Of a DNA stretch of 62,319 nt, positions 43,712-51,353 are shown piece after piece. The DNA lies in the NCBI GenBank assembly GCA_963205075.1, contig CAUJIU010000032.1, positions 1-62,319 on the forward strand, in the 5' to 3' direction. Within the stretch, counting starts at the first letter, position 1; each line of letters begins with the position of its first letter. The notes below the pieces were generated by a model. It was not told where the DNA came from, searched no databases, and worked only from the letters and a program-made list of their open reading frames with translations. A program made the position numbers and the translations under genes. The DNA comes from Pseudomonadota bacterium. Lineage in GTDB: Bacteria; Pseudomonadota; Alphaproteobacteria; Rhodobacterales; Rhodobacteraceae.

Positions 43712-44986
43712 TTACATCTGCGCTTCGACCGCCTCGGCCAGACGTTCCGCGGCTTCTTCCGGGGTAACGCTGTCATCGGCGACGAACTCGGTGATGACCT
43801 CCATCATGGCGCCGCGATACTTTTGCAGCACGGTCATGTTGTGGGCCATCGAGCGGACCAGCGTGCCTTCGGCGACCGAGGCCTTGAGGTCTCTCAGGCT
43901 GTCCTGCTGGCACTGGGTGAACCCACCCACCGACAGGTCGACATCGGTGCGGGACGGGATCGAGCCCTTGGCGACGTTGAAGGTGACCTGGAACTCGGGC
44001 GACATGATGATCTGCGCCAGAAGCTGCTGGCCTTCGACATATTCCGGGTCGCTCTGCTGGAAGAACACCACCGAGTCGGCGTTCAGGATGTAGCCGGTGC
44101 CGCCCCAGTCGACCGGGGTCTGGTTGCACAGGTAGTCCACGCCCTCGACATATCCGGCGAGGTTGGCCGAGGCGACGGTCCAGTCCCCCATGAGGAAGAA
44201 GGCCGCTTCGCCTTCCATGGTCATGGTCATCGACTGCTCCCAGGAGCGGCCGTTGATGCCGTCATCCATGTAGCCGACCATGCGGCGCAGCTGCGCGAAG
44301 GCGTCGATCATGCCCTGGCTGCGCATGGCTTCGGTATCGGCCTCCTGGAAGGCGGCGCGATAGAGATCGATATCCATGCCATAGACCACGCTGTCGAAGG
44401 TCGTGGCGTCGGACCAGTCGGCGGCACCATGGGCGATGCAGGTCTTGCCGGCGGCAATCACCGTCTCGCAGGCGGCGTTGAACTCGGCCCAGGTGGTGGG
44501 CACGGCCAGTCCCAGCTCGTCCAGGATCGCCTTGGAGCTGTAGAGCCAGTTGACGCGGTGGATGTTCATCGGCGCGGCGACCCAGTGGCCGTTCGGCTTC
44601 ATGACCGAGATCAGTTCGGGCGCCACGACCGCATCCCAGCCTTCGGCGGCGGCAAGATCGTCAAGGTTGGCGGTGCGGCCGGTCTCGTCCCATTCGGCGA
44701 TCTCGGGGCCCTTGAGCTGGACGGCGGCCGGCGCGTTGCCCGACACCACGTCCGAGCGCAGCTTGGCCAGCGTGTTCGAGGTGTGGCCGGAAATGGCGGT
44801 CTGTTCCCAGACGCCGCCGGCGGCTTCGAACATCTCGCCCAGCGTGGCGATTGCGGCTGCTTCCGAGCCCTGGGCCCACTGGTGCAGCATGTTGGTTCTG
44901 GGCTGCGCGTTGAGCGCGGCGGTGCTGGTGCCAAGCGCCAGCGCGGCGATTGCCGAGATGCGGATTGTCGTGCGGTACTTTTCCAT
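43712..44986 (-). CDS. Extracellular sugar-binding protein of ABC importer, GtsA-like
   Basis: Periplasmic protein of 424 residues with a Sec signal peptide ending at about residue 27 (LNA before QP). The mature N-terminus, MLHQWAQGSEAAAIATLGEMF, and the stretches LRSDVVSGNAPAAVQLKGPE and APMNIHRVNWLY match the glucose/mannose/xylose binders of the GtsA group. Cysteines at several places (for example CETVIAAGKTC) could form a disulfide. The gene is second in the leftward operon, after the SDR at 45090. The ligand is unknown; an aldose whose acid is broken down by the linked genes is likely. Confidence 0.83.
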   Translation of the reverse strand: MEKYRTTIRISAIAALALGTSTAALNAQPRTNMLHQWAQGSEAAAIATLGEMFEAAGGVWEQTAISGHTSNTLAKLRSDVVSGNAPAAVQLKGPEIAEWDETGRTANLDDLAAAEGWDAVVAPELISVMKPNGHWVAAPMNIHRVNWLYSSKAILDELGLAVPTTWAEFNAACETVIAAGKTCIAHGAADWSDATTFDSVVYGMDIDLYRAAFQEADTEAMRSQGMIDAFAQLRRMVGYMDDGINGRSWEQSMTMTMEGEAAFFLMGDWTVASANLAGYVEGVDYLCNQTPVDWGGTGYILNADSVVFFQQSDPEYVEGQQLLAQIIMSPEFQVTFNVAKGSIPSRTDVDLSVGGFTQCQQDSLRDLKASVAEGTLVRSMAHNMTVLQKYRGAMMEVITEFVADDSVTPEEAAERLAEAVEAQM

Positions 44987-45089
44987 TCCTTGGGGCTCCT
45001 CCCGTTGAGTTCTGGAATTCGTGGTTCAGTGTTGGCGGCGGGTGGTCGTGATGGGGGGTGCCCTGCGGCACCAGTCCCGCCTGGCCCTC

Positions 45090-45857
45090 CTAGATCGTGA
45101 TCCCCCCATCGACGTTGATCGTCTGCCCCGTGACGAACCTGCCGTCAGCCGAGGCGAGAAAGGCGCAGATGCCGGCAATCTCCTCGGGCGTGCCGAAGCG
45201 GCCCGCCGGTTGCCGGTCGAGAAAATACTTCTCCGCCGCTTCCAGACCGCCGAGCTTGTCGGCCAGATCGGCGATGCGCTGGCGCAGCGAGGGGCTGTCG
45301 ACGGTGCCCGGACAGACGGCATTGAAGCGGATCTTGTCCATCAGGTAATCGGCGGCGCAGGCCTTGGTCAGGCCGATGACTCCGGCCTTGGCGGCGCCGT
45401 AAGCCGCGCGCCGGGGAAAGCCCTTGGTCGAGGAAGCCACCGAGGCAATGGTGGTCACGCTGCCGCCATGGGCCTTCATCCTTGGCAGCGCCGCGCGGAT
45501 CACCACATAGGCGCTGTCGAGGGTGATCGACATGCTGCGCCGCCAGTCCTGCGGGGTGCAGTCCTCGATCGTGCCCTGATGGACATAGCCTACCGCATGC
45601 ACCAGGGCATCGATGCGCCCGAAAGGCGCCATCCACCCGGCCACCGCGTCGGCGTCGGTGGCGTCGCATTGCGTGACCGAGGCAAAGCCGGTGCCGGTCA
45701 GCGTGGCAGCGTTGAGGTCACAGACATGAACCTGCGCGCCTTCGGCCTGCAGACGCTCGGCTATCGCGCGCCCGATCCCCTGCCCGGCGGCCGTCACCAG
45801 CGCGGTCATGCCGTCAAGTCGGGGCGGGTTTGCGGGTCTGTCCTTGGCCTCGGCCAT
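45090..45857 (-). CDS. SDR-family dehydrogenase, 2-keto-3-deoxy-L-fuconate dehydrogenase-like
   Basis: Short-chain dehydrogenase of 255 residues. The cofactor motif VTAAGQGIG, the YGAAK active site and C-terminal GRFGTPEEIAGICAFL with NVDGGITI match the SDRs that oxidise 2-keto-3-deoxy-L-fuconate or -rhamnonate at C4 to 2,4-diketo-3-deoxy acids. The enzyme that hydrolyses such products is encoded at 49650 in the divergent operon. It is the first gene of the leftward operon, with AGGAAA before its ATG and a LacI-type operator about 85 bases upstream. The exact substrate is not provable from sequence. Confidence 0.78.
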   Translation of the reverse strand: MAEAKDRPANPPRLDGMTALVTAAGQGIGRAIAERLQAEGAQVHVCDLNAATLTGTGFASVTQCDATDADAVAGWMAPFGRIDALVHAVGYVHQGTIEDCTPQDWRRSMSITLDSAYVVIRAALPRMKAHGGSVTTIASVASSTKGFPRRAAYGAAKAGVIGLTKACAADYLMDKIRFNAVCPGTVDSPSLRQRIADLADKLGGLEAAEKYFLDRQPAGRFGTPEEIAGICAFLASADGRFVTGQTINVDGGITI

Positions 45858-46210
45858 GGTGGTTTCCTGTGTGCGGTTTTCGGCGGCGCGCGCCGGTTTT
45901 CACTCTGTCTGCGCATCTGGTCCGGGCGAATCCACACCAAATGTTCACGTGAACAATTAGCAAATCGGCAGTTCCTGTCAAGCGATCAAAAGCTGTTTCT
46001 GCCGCAGCGGCCGGGGCGCCTCAGCCGCAACAGGTCAGGTTCGGGAGACTTTCACCCGCGAAACCAAGGGGTTGAAATCGCGCCTGTGCGCCGGATGCCC
46101 GCAGGTCTGCCCGGCATCCGCCTGCGACACTCTGACCGGGCAATGATTGGGCAATGATTGGGCACAGCGGTGCGGGCGCGGCATTCCGGCAAACGTTTGG
46201 CCGGCCCGAC
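45858..46210. other. 353-base control region between SDR and lacI genes
   Basis: No gene is seen. It holds the operator at 45942-45955 and, on the minus strand, a TTGACA at 45981-45976 facing the SDR gene. CAATGATTGGG is repeated in tandem at 46141-46162. CAAACGTTTG, a perfect palindrome with central CG, lies at 46190-46199 just after the lacI stop; it may be another weak LacI-type site or part of a hairpin. Confidence 0.5.
45942..45955. promoter_or_regulatory. LacI-type operator, leftward operon
   Basis: TGTTCACGTGAACA is a perfect 14-base palindrome with central CG. On the minus strand it sits within CTAATTGTTCACGTGAACA, a 19-base sequence repeated exactly in front of the kinase-enolase operon. 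It lies just downstream of a TTGACA box, so a bound repressor would block the promoter of the SDR-importer operon. Confidence 0.75.
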
Positions 46211-47224
46211 TCAGCCGGCGCTTGCCGGTGCGGCGGCGGTGTGGCGGCCCGAATTGCGGATGATGAGTTCGGCGGCATGGACCGCCTGCTGTTCGCCGGT
46301 CCCGTCGCTCATGATCATCTGCATGGCCTGATGCGCGAGGCTGTCGACCGGGACCCGCACCGTCGATATTCCCTCATCGACCCAGGCATAGAAGGCCGGG
46401 TCGCCATAGCCCACGAAGGTCACCGGAGCCTGTTCGCGGCTGTGGCCCAGAAAGACGCTGAGCGCGCCGTTGGATATCTCGACCCCGCCGCAGACGATGG
46501 CGGTGGCCCGGCCCTGTTCGAGAATGCGGGCGGCGCAGCGCTGACCCATCTCGTAGGAGGGCGCCTCGGTGAACACCAGATCGGAGATCTCGGTCAGGCC
46601 CGCCGCGCGCAACCCCTCGCGGAAGGCCAGCAGCCGCGAGCGGCCCGAAGACAGATTCGCATCCGCGCCGATATAGCCGATCCGGCTGTGCCCTTGGCCC
46701 GCCAGATGCAGCACCGCATCGCGGATCGCCCCGGCATCCTCGACCAGGATCGACGACACCGGATAGATCGCGGGGCGCTGGCGGATCAGCTGGATGACCT
46801 TCATCGGGCGGGGGTGCTGATCCTGCCCCGCCGCATCCGACGGCGCCGGCACCATCACCACCGCCTCGGCCTGCACCTCCTGCATCCGGTCCATGGCGAC
46901 CCGCTCGGCGGCGGCATCATCATTGGTGAGATGGATCATCAGGTGATAGGATTCGCGCTCGCAGGCCTTGGCCAGCGTATCGGCGAAACGGGCATAGAAT
47001 TCGTTGACGATGTTGGGCAGCAACAGCCCGACGATCTTGGTCCCGTCGCCGCGCATCGTCCGGGCGGCGGCGCTTTTGACATAGCCCATCTCGCGCGCGC
47101 GTTCGAGCACGGCGCGGCGGGTATCTTCGCGGACATTGGGGTGATTCGAGAGGGCCCGCGACACCGTCATGTGGGAAATGCGGAGATCCTGCGCGATTGA
47201 TTTTATCGTGACGCGTCTGCTCAA
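46211..47224 (-). CDS. LacI-family repressor of the twin sugar operons (TTG start)
   Basis: Regulator of 337 residues. The N-terminal helix-turn-helix (TIKSIAQDLRISHMTVSRAL) and hinge helix precede a periplasmic-binding-protein-like sensor domain (KIVGLLLPNIVNEFYARFAD onward). The start is TTG, because the first ATG lies inside the DNA-binding domain; GAGGGAA stands before it. It lies between two identical operators, one upstream of the SDR-importer operon and one in its own divergent space with the kinase gene. It therefore very probably represses both operons and itself. The inducer would be the sugar or an acid derived from it. Confidence 0.88.
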   Translation of the reverse strand: MSRRVTIKSIAQDLRISHMTVSRALSNHPNVREDTRRAVLERAREMGYVKSAAARTMRGDGTKIVGLLLPNIVNEFYARFADTLAKACERESYHLMIHLTNDDAAAERVAMDRMQEVQAEAVVMVPAPSDAAGQDQHPRPMKVIQLIRQRPAIYPVSSILVEDAGAIRDAVLHLAGQGHSRIGYIGADANLSSGRSRLLAFREGLRAAGLTEISDLVFTEAPSYEMGQRCAARILEQGRATAIVCGGVEISNGALSVFLGHSREQAPVTFVGYGDPAFYAWVDEGISTVRVPVDSLAHQAMQMIMSDGTGEQQAVHAAELIIRNSGRHTAAAPASAG

Positions 47225-47299
47225 GGCTGGTTCCCTCTTTCGCAGTGGGTAACATTTCTTCCGTCGGATGTCTTGACAGTTTTCCGGCGTTCATACTAA

Positions 47300-47315
47300 T
47301 TGTTCACGTGAACAA
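47300..47315. promoter_or_regulatory. LacI-type operator, rightward kinase-enolase operon and lacI
   Basis: TTGTTCACGTGAACAA is a perfect 16-base palindrome. It is preceded by CTAA, giving the same 19-base sequence found at 45942-45960 on the other strand. TTGACA at 47273-47278 and ACTAAT at 47295-47300 (16 bases apart) are a plausible promoter that the operator overlaps. The start of the kinase gene is 18 bases downstream. Confidence 0.78.
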
Positions 47316-47332
47316 CGCAAGGGTTGCGGAAC

Positions 47333-48343
47333 ATGCCAGCGCTGGAAGACAGGTGCAGAGCTCTGGTCGCCGAGCTGGGGATCGCCCCGGACGGGGCGGT
47401 CGGGGCCGTTGTGCCGCTGACCGGCGGAGTGGCGTCCGACATTGCCATGGTCGAGGTCGCGGGCCGCAGGATCTGCGTCAAGTTCGCGCTCGGCCGGCTC
47501 AAGGTTGCCGAGGAATGGCTCGCGCCCACGCATCGCAACGCGGCGGAATATGCCTGGCTGACAGTGGCGGCCAGCATCGTGCCCGACGGGGCGGTGCAGC
47601 TTTATGGGCGCTCCGAGCGGCTGCACGGCTTTGCCATGGAATATCTCGAAGGCAGCGACGTGACCCTGTGGAAGGCCGAGTTGCTGCGCGGCGCGGCCCC
47701 GGGCAGCAAGGCCGAGCGCGTGGGCGACATGCTGGGCCTGATCCACCGGGGCTCTGCCCGGTCCGGCTTTGACACCGCGCCCTTCCACAACCGCGATGAT
47801 TTCCGCGCGCTGCGGATCGAACCCTACCTGACCTTCACCGCCGGACGTCATTCGGCGCTGGCCCCGGCGCTGACGGCGCTGGCCGACATGCTTCATGCCG
47901 GCGACAAGGTGCTGGTGCATGGCGATGTCAGCCCCAAGAACATCCTGTTCCGGGGTGCGCGCCCGGTGATGCTCGACGCCGAATGCGCGACGATGGGGGA
48001 TGCGAGTTTCGACCCCGCCTTCTGCCTCAACCACCTGCTGCTCAAGTCCATCCATCTGCCGCAGGGCCGGGCCGCCTTGCTGGCGGCGGTCAAGCGGTTC
48101 TGGTCGGCCTATGCGGCCCATATCGTCTGGGAAGACGCCGCCGCGCTCGAGGCGCGCGTGGCGCGGCTGATCCCGGCGCTGATGCTGGCGCGGGTCGATG
48201 GCAAGTCGCCGGTCGAATACCTGACCGGCGCCGAAGCCACGACAACCCGCGCCCTGTCGGTGGCGCTGATCGGCGCCCCCGAAACCACGATCAAGGGCCT
48301 GTGCGGGCGGATCGCACTGCATCTGAAGGAGTTGAACGCGTGA
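47333..48343 (+). CDS. APH-fold phosphotransferase (small-molecule kinase) of unknown substrate
   Basis: Kinase of 336 residues in the aminoglycoside/methylthioribose/choline kinase fold. The ATP-binding lysine is in RRICVKFALG (K50), the catalytic loop is VLVHGDVSPKN (D198), and the metal aspartate is in VMLDAECATMGD (D215). In this setting resistance is unlikely; a sugar or sugar acid is a better guess. It is first in an operon with an enolase paralogue, whose GTG start overlaps its stop. A TTG nine bases upstream is an alternative start. The operator ends 17 bases before the ATG. Confidence 0.78.
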   Translation: MPALEDRCRALVAELGIAPDGAVGAVVPLTGGVASDIAMVEVAGRRICVKFALGRLKVAEEWLAPTHRNAAEYAWLTVAASIVPDGAVQLYGRSERLHGFAMEYLEGSDVTLWKAELLRGAAPGSKAERVGDMLGLIHRGSARSGFDTAPFHNRDDFRALRIEPYLTFTAGRHSALAPALTALADMLHAGDKVLVHGDVSPKNILFRGARPVMLDAECATMGDASFDPAFCLNHLLLKSIHLPQGRAALLAAVKRFWSAYAAHIVWEDAAALEARVARLIPALMLARVDGKSPVEYLTGAEATTTRALSVALIGAPETTIKGLCGRIALHLKELNA

Positions 48344-49653
48344 CGGCCATCAAGTCGATCAAGGGGCGCAGAGTCTGGGATTCACGCGGCAACCCGACCG
48401 TGGAGGTCGATGTGATGCTGGAAAGCGGCGTCCTGGGGCGGGCCATCGCGCCAGCGGGTGCTTCGCGCGGCATGCGCGAGGCGCTTGACCTGCGCGACGG
48501 CGGCCCGTTGCTGCGCGGCAAGAACGTGCAGATGGCGCTGGCCAATGTCGACGGGCCCATCGCCGCCGCGCTGGCGGGGCTGGATGCGGCAGATCAGGCG
48601 GGGGTGGACGCGGCCATGCTGGCGCTCGACCCCTCGCCGACCAAGGACAGGCTGGGCGGCAACGCCACCGTCGCCACCTCGCTGGCGGTGCTGCACGCCG
48701 CCGCCGCCGATGCGGGCGCGCCGCTCTGGCGCTATGTGGCCAGCCAGTATGGCACCACGCCCCGGCTGCCGCTGCCCGAGATCCAGATCTTCGGCGGCGG
48801 GGCCCATGCGGGCCGCCGGGTCGACATTCAGGACTTCATGATCATGGTGCCCGGCGCGGCGGATTTCACCGAAGTGATGGAGATCACCAGCGAGGTCTAC
48901 TTCGCCGCCGGCGACATCATGACCCGTCAGGGCCGTCTGGCCGGCGTTGCCGACGAGGGCGGCTGGTGGCCGAACTTCGACAGCAACGAGCAAGCGCTCG
49001 AGACCCTGATCGCCGCGATCGAGCTGGCCGGCGAAAAACCCGGCGACCGGGTCGTCATCTCGCTCGACATCGCCGCCTCGGAGTTCGGCAGGAACGGCCG
49101 CTACCGGCTGGCGCTGGAAGACCGCGAGATGGACAGCGCCGCGATGATCGACCTGCTGGGCCGCTGGCTCGACTCCTACCCCATCGTCTCGATCGAGGAC
49201 CCGCTGGGCGAGGACGATGTCGCGGGCACGGTCGAGTTCAGCCGCCGCTACGGCGACCGCGTGCAGATCATCGGCGACGATTACCTCGTGACCAATGCCG
49301 GTCTGGTGCAGGAGGCAGCAGCGGCAGGGGCCTGCAACGCGGTGCTGATCAAGGTCAACCAGGCCGGAACGGTCAGCGAATCGGTCGCCACCTTCAAGGC
49401 CGCCCGCGCCCATGGCTGGGGCGCCATCGTCTCGGCGCGGTCGGGCGAGACCGAAGATGTCTCGATCAGCCATCTGGCGACCGGGCTGGGCGGCGGCCAG
49501 CTCAAGGTGGGCTCGTTCCAGCGCTCGGAGCGGATGGTCAAGTGGAATGAATGCCTGCGCATCCAGGACCAGCTTGGAGCCCGGACTTTCGTCGGTGGCG
49601 CGCCCCTGGCGGCCACCTGGTGGGGCAGATCAAACGGTAAGGAACAGAAATGA
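48340..49653 (+). CDS. Divergent enolase paralogue, probable sugar-acid metabolism enzyme
   Basis: Enolase-family protein of 437 residues. The GTG start overlaps the kinase stop and AAGGAG precedes it. Retained residues are the Mg ligands D243, E286 and D313, the general-base pair K338 and K389, E206 (ADEGGWWPN), H156 (GGAHAG), and the phosphate-binding arginine-serine in SARSGETED. Changed residues are the loop SGASTGxxE (now AGASRGMRE), the QEFM glutamate (now QDFM, D165), and the histidine of SHRSGE (now alanine, A367). In true enolase the last two touch the C3 hydroxyl. The pocket is therefore altered just where a longer substrate would extend, while the phosphate site is kept. It is not expected to be the glycolytic enolase. 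Confidence 0.8.
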   Translation: MTAIKSIKGRRVWDSRGNPTVEVDVMLESGVLGRAIAPAGASRGMREALDLRDGGPLLRGKNVQMALANVDGPIAAALAGLDAADQAGVDAAMLALDPSPTKDRLGGNATVATSLAVLHAAAADAGAPLWRYVASQYGTTPRLPLPEIQIFGGGAHAGRRVDIQDFMIMVPGAADFTEVMEITSEVYFAAGDIMTRQGRLAGVADEGGWWPNFDSNEQALETLIAAIELAGEKPGDRVVISLDIAASEFGRNGRYRLALEDREMDSAAMIDLLGRWLDSYPIVSIEDPLGEDDVAGTVEFSRRYGDRVQIIGDDYLVTNAGLVQEAAAAGACNAVLIKVNQAGTVSESVATFKAARAHGWGAIVSARSGETEDVSISHLATGLGGGQLKVGSFQRSERMVKWNECLRIQDQLGARTFVGGAPLAATWWGRSNGKEQK

Positions 49654-50492
49654 AACTTCTTCGGATCGGACCCGAGGGGCAGGAAGTGCCCTGTGTGCTG
49701 GATGCAGGCGGCGCGGCGCGTGACGTGTCGTCGCTGGTGGCCGACTTCACCCCCCGGACCATTGCCGGTCTGGTCGAGCTGCTGGCCGGCGCCGATCTGG
49801 CCGCCCTGCCGGCCGTTGCGACCAGCGGCGCGCGGATCGCGCCGCCGGTGGCGCAGCCGCGCAACATCTATTGCATCGGCCTGAACTACTCGGACCACGC
49901 CGCCGAGGCCGGAATGGCCATTCCGTCCGAGCCGATCCTGTTCAACAAGTCGGCCTCGACCTATTGCGGACCCAACGATCCGATCCTCTACAGCCCGAAG
50001 ATGACCAAGCTCGACTGGGAAGTGGAGTTGGGCATCGTGATCGGCAAGACCGCGCTGAACATCACCCGCGACGCGGCGCCCGACCATATCCTGGGCTATA
50101 CGCTGGTCAACGATGTTTCGGAGCGCGCCTGGCAGATGGAGCGCGGCGGCCAGTGGGCCAAGGGCAAGGGCTTTCCCAACTTCTGCCCGACCGGCCCCTG
50201 GGTCGTGACCGGCGACGAGGTGGACAATGCCCGCGCGCTTGGCATGTGGCTCGACGTCAACGGGCGGCGGATGCAGACCGGCAATACCGACACGATGATC
50301 TTCGATCCCGCGACCATCGTCAGCTACCTGAGCGAGTTCATCCGGCTGGAGCCGGGCGACCTGATCTGCACCGGCACTCCGCCGGGCGTCGGCGCCGGGA
50401 TGAAGCCGCCGGTCTGGCTGCAGGTCGGCGACCGGGTGACGCTCGGCATCGACGGGCTGGGCGAGCAGGCCCAGACCGTCATCCCGCTCTGA
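49650..50492 (+). CDS. FAH-family hydrolase, 2,4-diketo-3-deoxy-L-fuconate hydrolase-like
   Basis: Fumarylacetoacetate hydrolase-family protein of 280 residues. The stretches YCIGLNYSDHAAEAGM, KLDWEVELGIVIGK (metal-binding acidic residues), NDVSERAWQMERGGQW and CTGTPPGVGAGMKPP match the group that splits 2,4-diketo-3-deoxy-L-fuconate or -rhamnonate into pyruvate and a hydroxy acid. Many of this group are misnamed ureidoglycolate lyase. It overlaps the enolase-like gene by ATGA. The likely maker of its substrate is the SDR at 45090 or at 50575. Confidence 0.82.
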   Translation: MKLLRIGPEGQEVPCVLDAGGAARDVSSLVADFTPRTIAGLVELLAGADLAALPAVATSGARIAPPVAQPRNIYCIGLNYSDHAAEAGMAIPSEPILFNKSASTYCGPNDPILYSPKMTKLDWEVELGIVIGKTALNITRDAAPDHILGYTLVNDVSERAWQMERGGQWAKGKGFPNFCPTGPWVVTGDEVDNARALGMWLDVNGRRMQTGNTDTMIFDPATIVSYLSEFIRLEPGDLICTGTPPGVGAGMKPPVWLQVGDRVTLGIDGLGEQAQTVIPL

Positions 50493-50574
50493 GACCGGCC
50501 CAATGAGACCGGCCCCAGATACCGGCGCACCGGCCGGGCCGGCGCGCCCACCCAGTTGAACCCGAGAGGACCAG

Positions 50575-51327
50575 ATGAACGCACTCGACCTGAACGGCAG
50601 ACGCGCCGTCATTACCGGCGGCGCCCGCGGCATGGGCTTCGGCATTGCCCGGCGGCTTCTCGACAGCGGCGCCGCGGTGGCCCTGTGGGACATCAACCAG
50701 GCGGTTCTGGCCGAGGCGGTGGCCGCGCTGTCGCCATTGGGCACGGTCACCAGCCAGGTGGTCAATGTCGCCGACTATGCCAGCGTCGAGGCCGGGGCCG
50801 CTGCGGCCGCTACGGCGCTGGGCGGGATCGACATCCTGGTCAACGCCGCCGGGATCGCGGGGGTCAACACTCCGCTGGCCGACTACCCGCTGGATGTCTG
50901 GAACGCGGTGCTCAACGTCAATCTCAACGGCATCTTCCACACCTGCCGCGCGCTGGTTCCCTACATGAAGCGGGGCGATTACGGGCGGATCGTCAACATC
51001 GCCTCGATGGCCGGCAAGGATGGCAATCCCAATGCCTCGGCCTATTCGGTGTCCAAGGCCGGGGTGATCGGGCTGACCAAGAGCCTCGGCAAGGAGCTGG
51101 CCACGACCGGCATCCGCGTCAACGTGGTCTGCCCGGCGGTGATCAAGACCGAGATGCTGGCCGATGTGAGCGCCGAGCAGATCGGCTACATGCTGGCCAA
51201 GATCCCGATGGGCCGCATGGGAACCGTCGAGGAGATCGCCGCCATGGTCTGCTGGATGTGCACCGACGAGTGCTCCTATTCGACCGGCGCGGTCTTCGAC
51301 ATGTCAGGCGGTCGCGCGACCTACTGA
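50575..51327 (+). CDS. SDR-family dehydrogenase of the kinase-enolase operon
   Basis: Short-chain dehydrogenase of 250 residues with TGGARGMG for cofactor, NAAGIAG, a serine in NIASMAG and the YSVSK active site. It is of the general FabG/3-oxoacyl reductase-like type and cannot be assigned by sequence alone. AGAGGA precedes the ATG. It lies 82 bases after the FAH gene on the same strand; that gap holds GAGACCGGCCC twice. It may oxidise a hydroxyl of the sugar acid or recycle a product such as lactaldehyde or tartronate semialdehyde. Confidence 0.78.
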   Translation: MNALDLNGRRAVITGGARGMGFGIARRLLDSGAAVALWDINQAVLAEAVAALSPLGTVTSQVVNVADYASVEAGAAAAATALGGIDILVNAAGIAGVNTPLADYPLDVWNAVLNVNLNGIFHTCRALVPYMKRGDYGRIVNIASMAGKDGNPNASAYSVSKAGVIGLTKSLGKELATTGIRVNVVCPAVIKTEMLADVSAEQIGYMLAKIPMGRMGTVEEIAAMVCWMCTDECSYSTGAVFDMSGGRATY

Positions 51328-51353
51328 CGGGCCGCGCCATCGCGGCTGGTTGC

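Noticed and set aside
42635-45100. An 821-codon plus-strand frame opposite the permease and binding-protein genes
   Set aside because: It has no recognisable domain and crosses several genes that are each well supported on the minus strand.
46141-46162. CRISPR-like or mobile-element repeat
   Set aside because: It is only two tandem copies of an 11-base unit with no spacer or flanking duplication.
47333-48343. Aminoglycoside resistance phosphotransferase
   Set aside because: Only the kinase fold is shared; it is translationally coupled to an enolase paralogue in a sugar regulon.
49650-50492. Calling the FAH-family protein ureidoglycolate lyase and joining it to the purine pathway
   Set aside because: A true AllA is present at 21189; the motifs and neighbours here fit the 2,4-diketo-3-deoxy-acid hydrolases, which are often misnamed.
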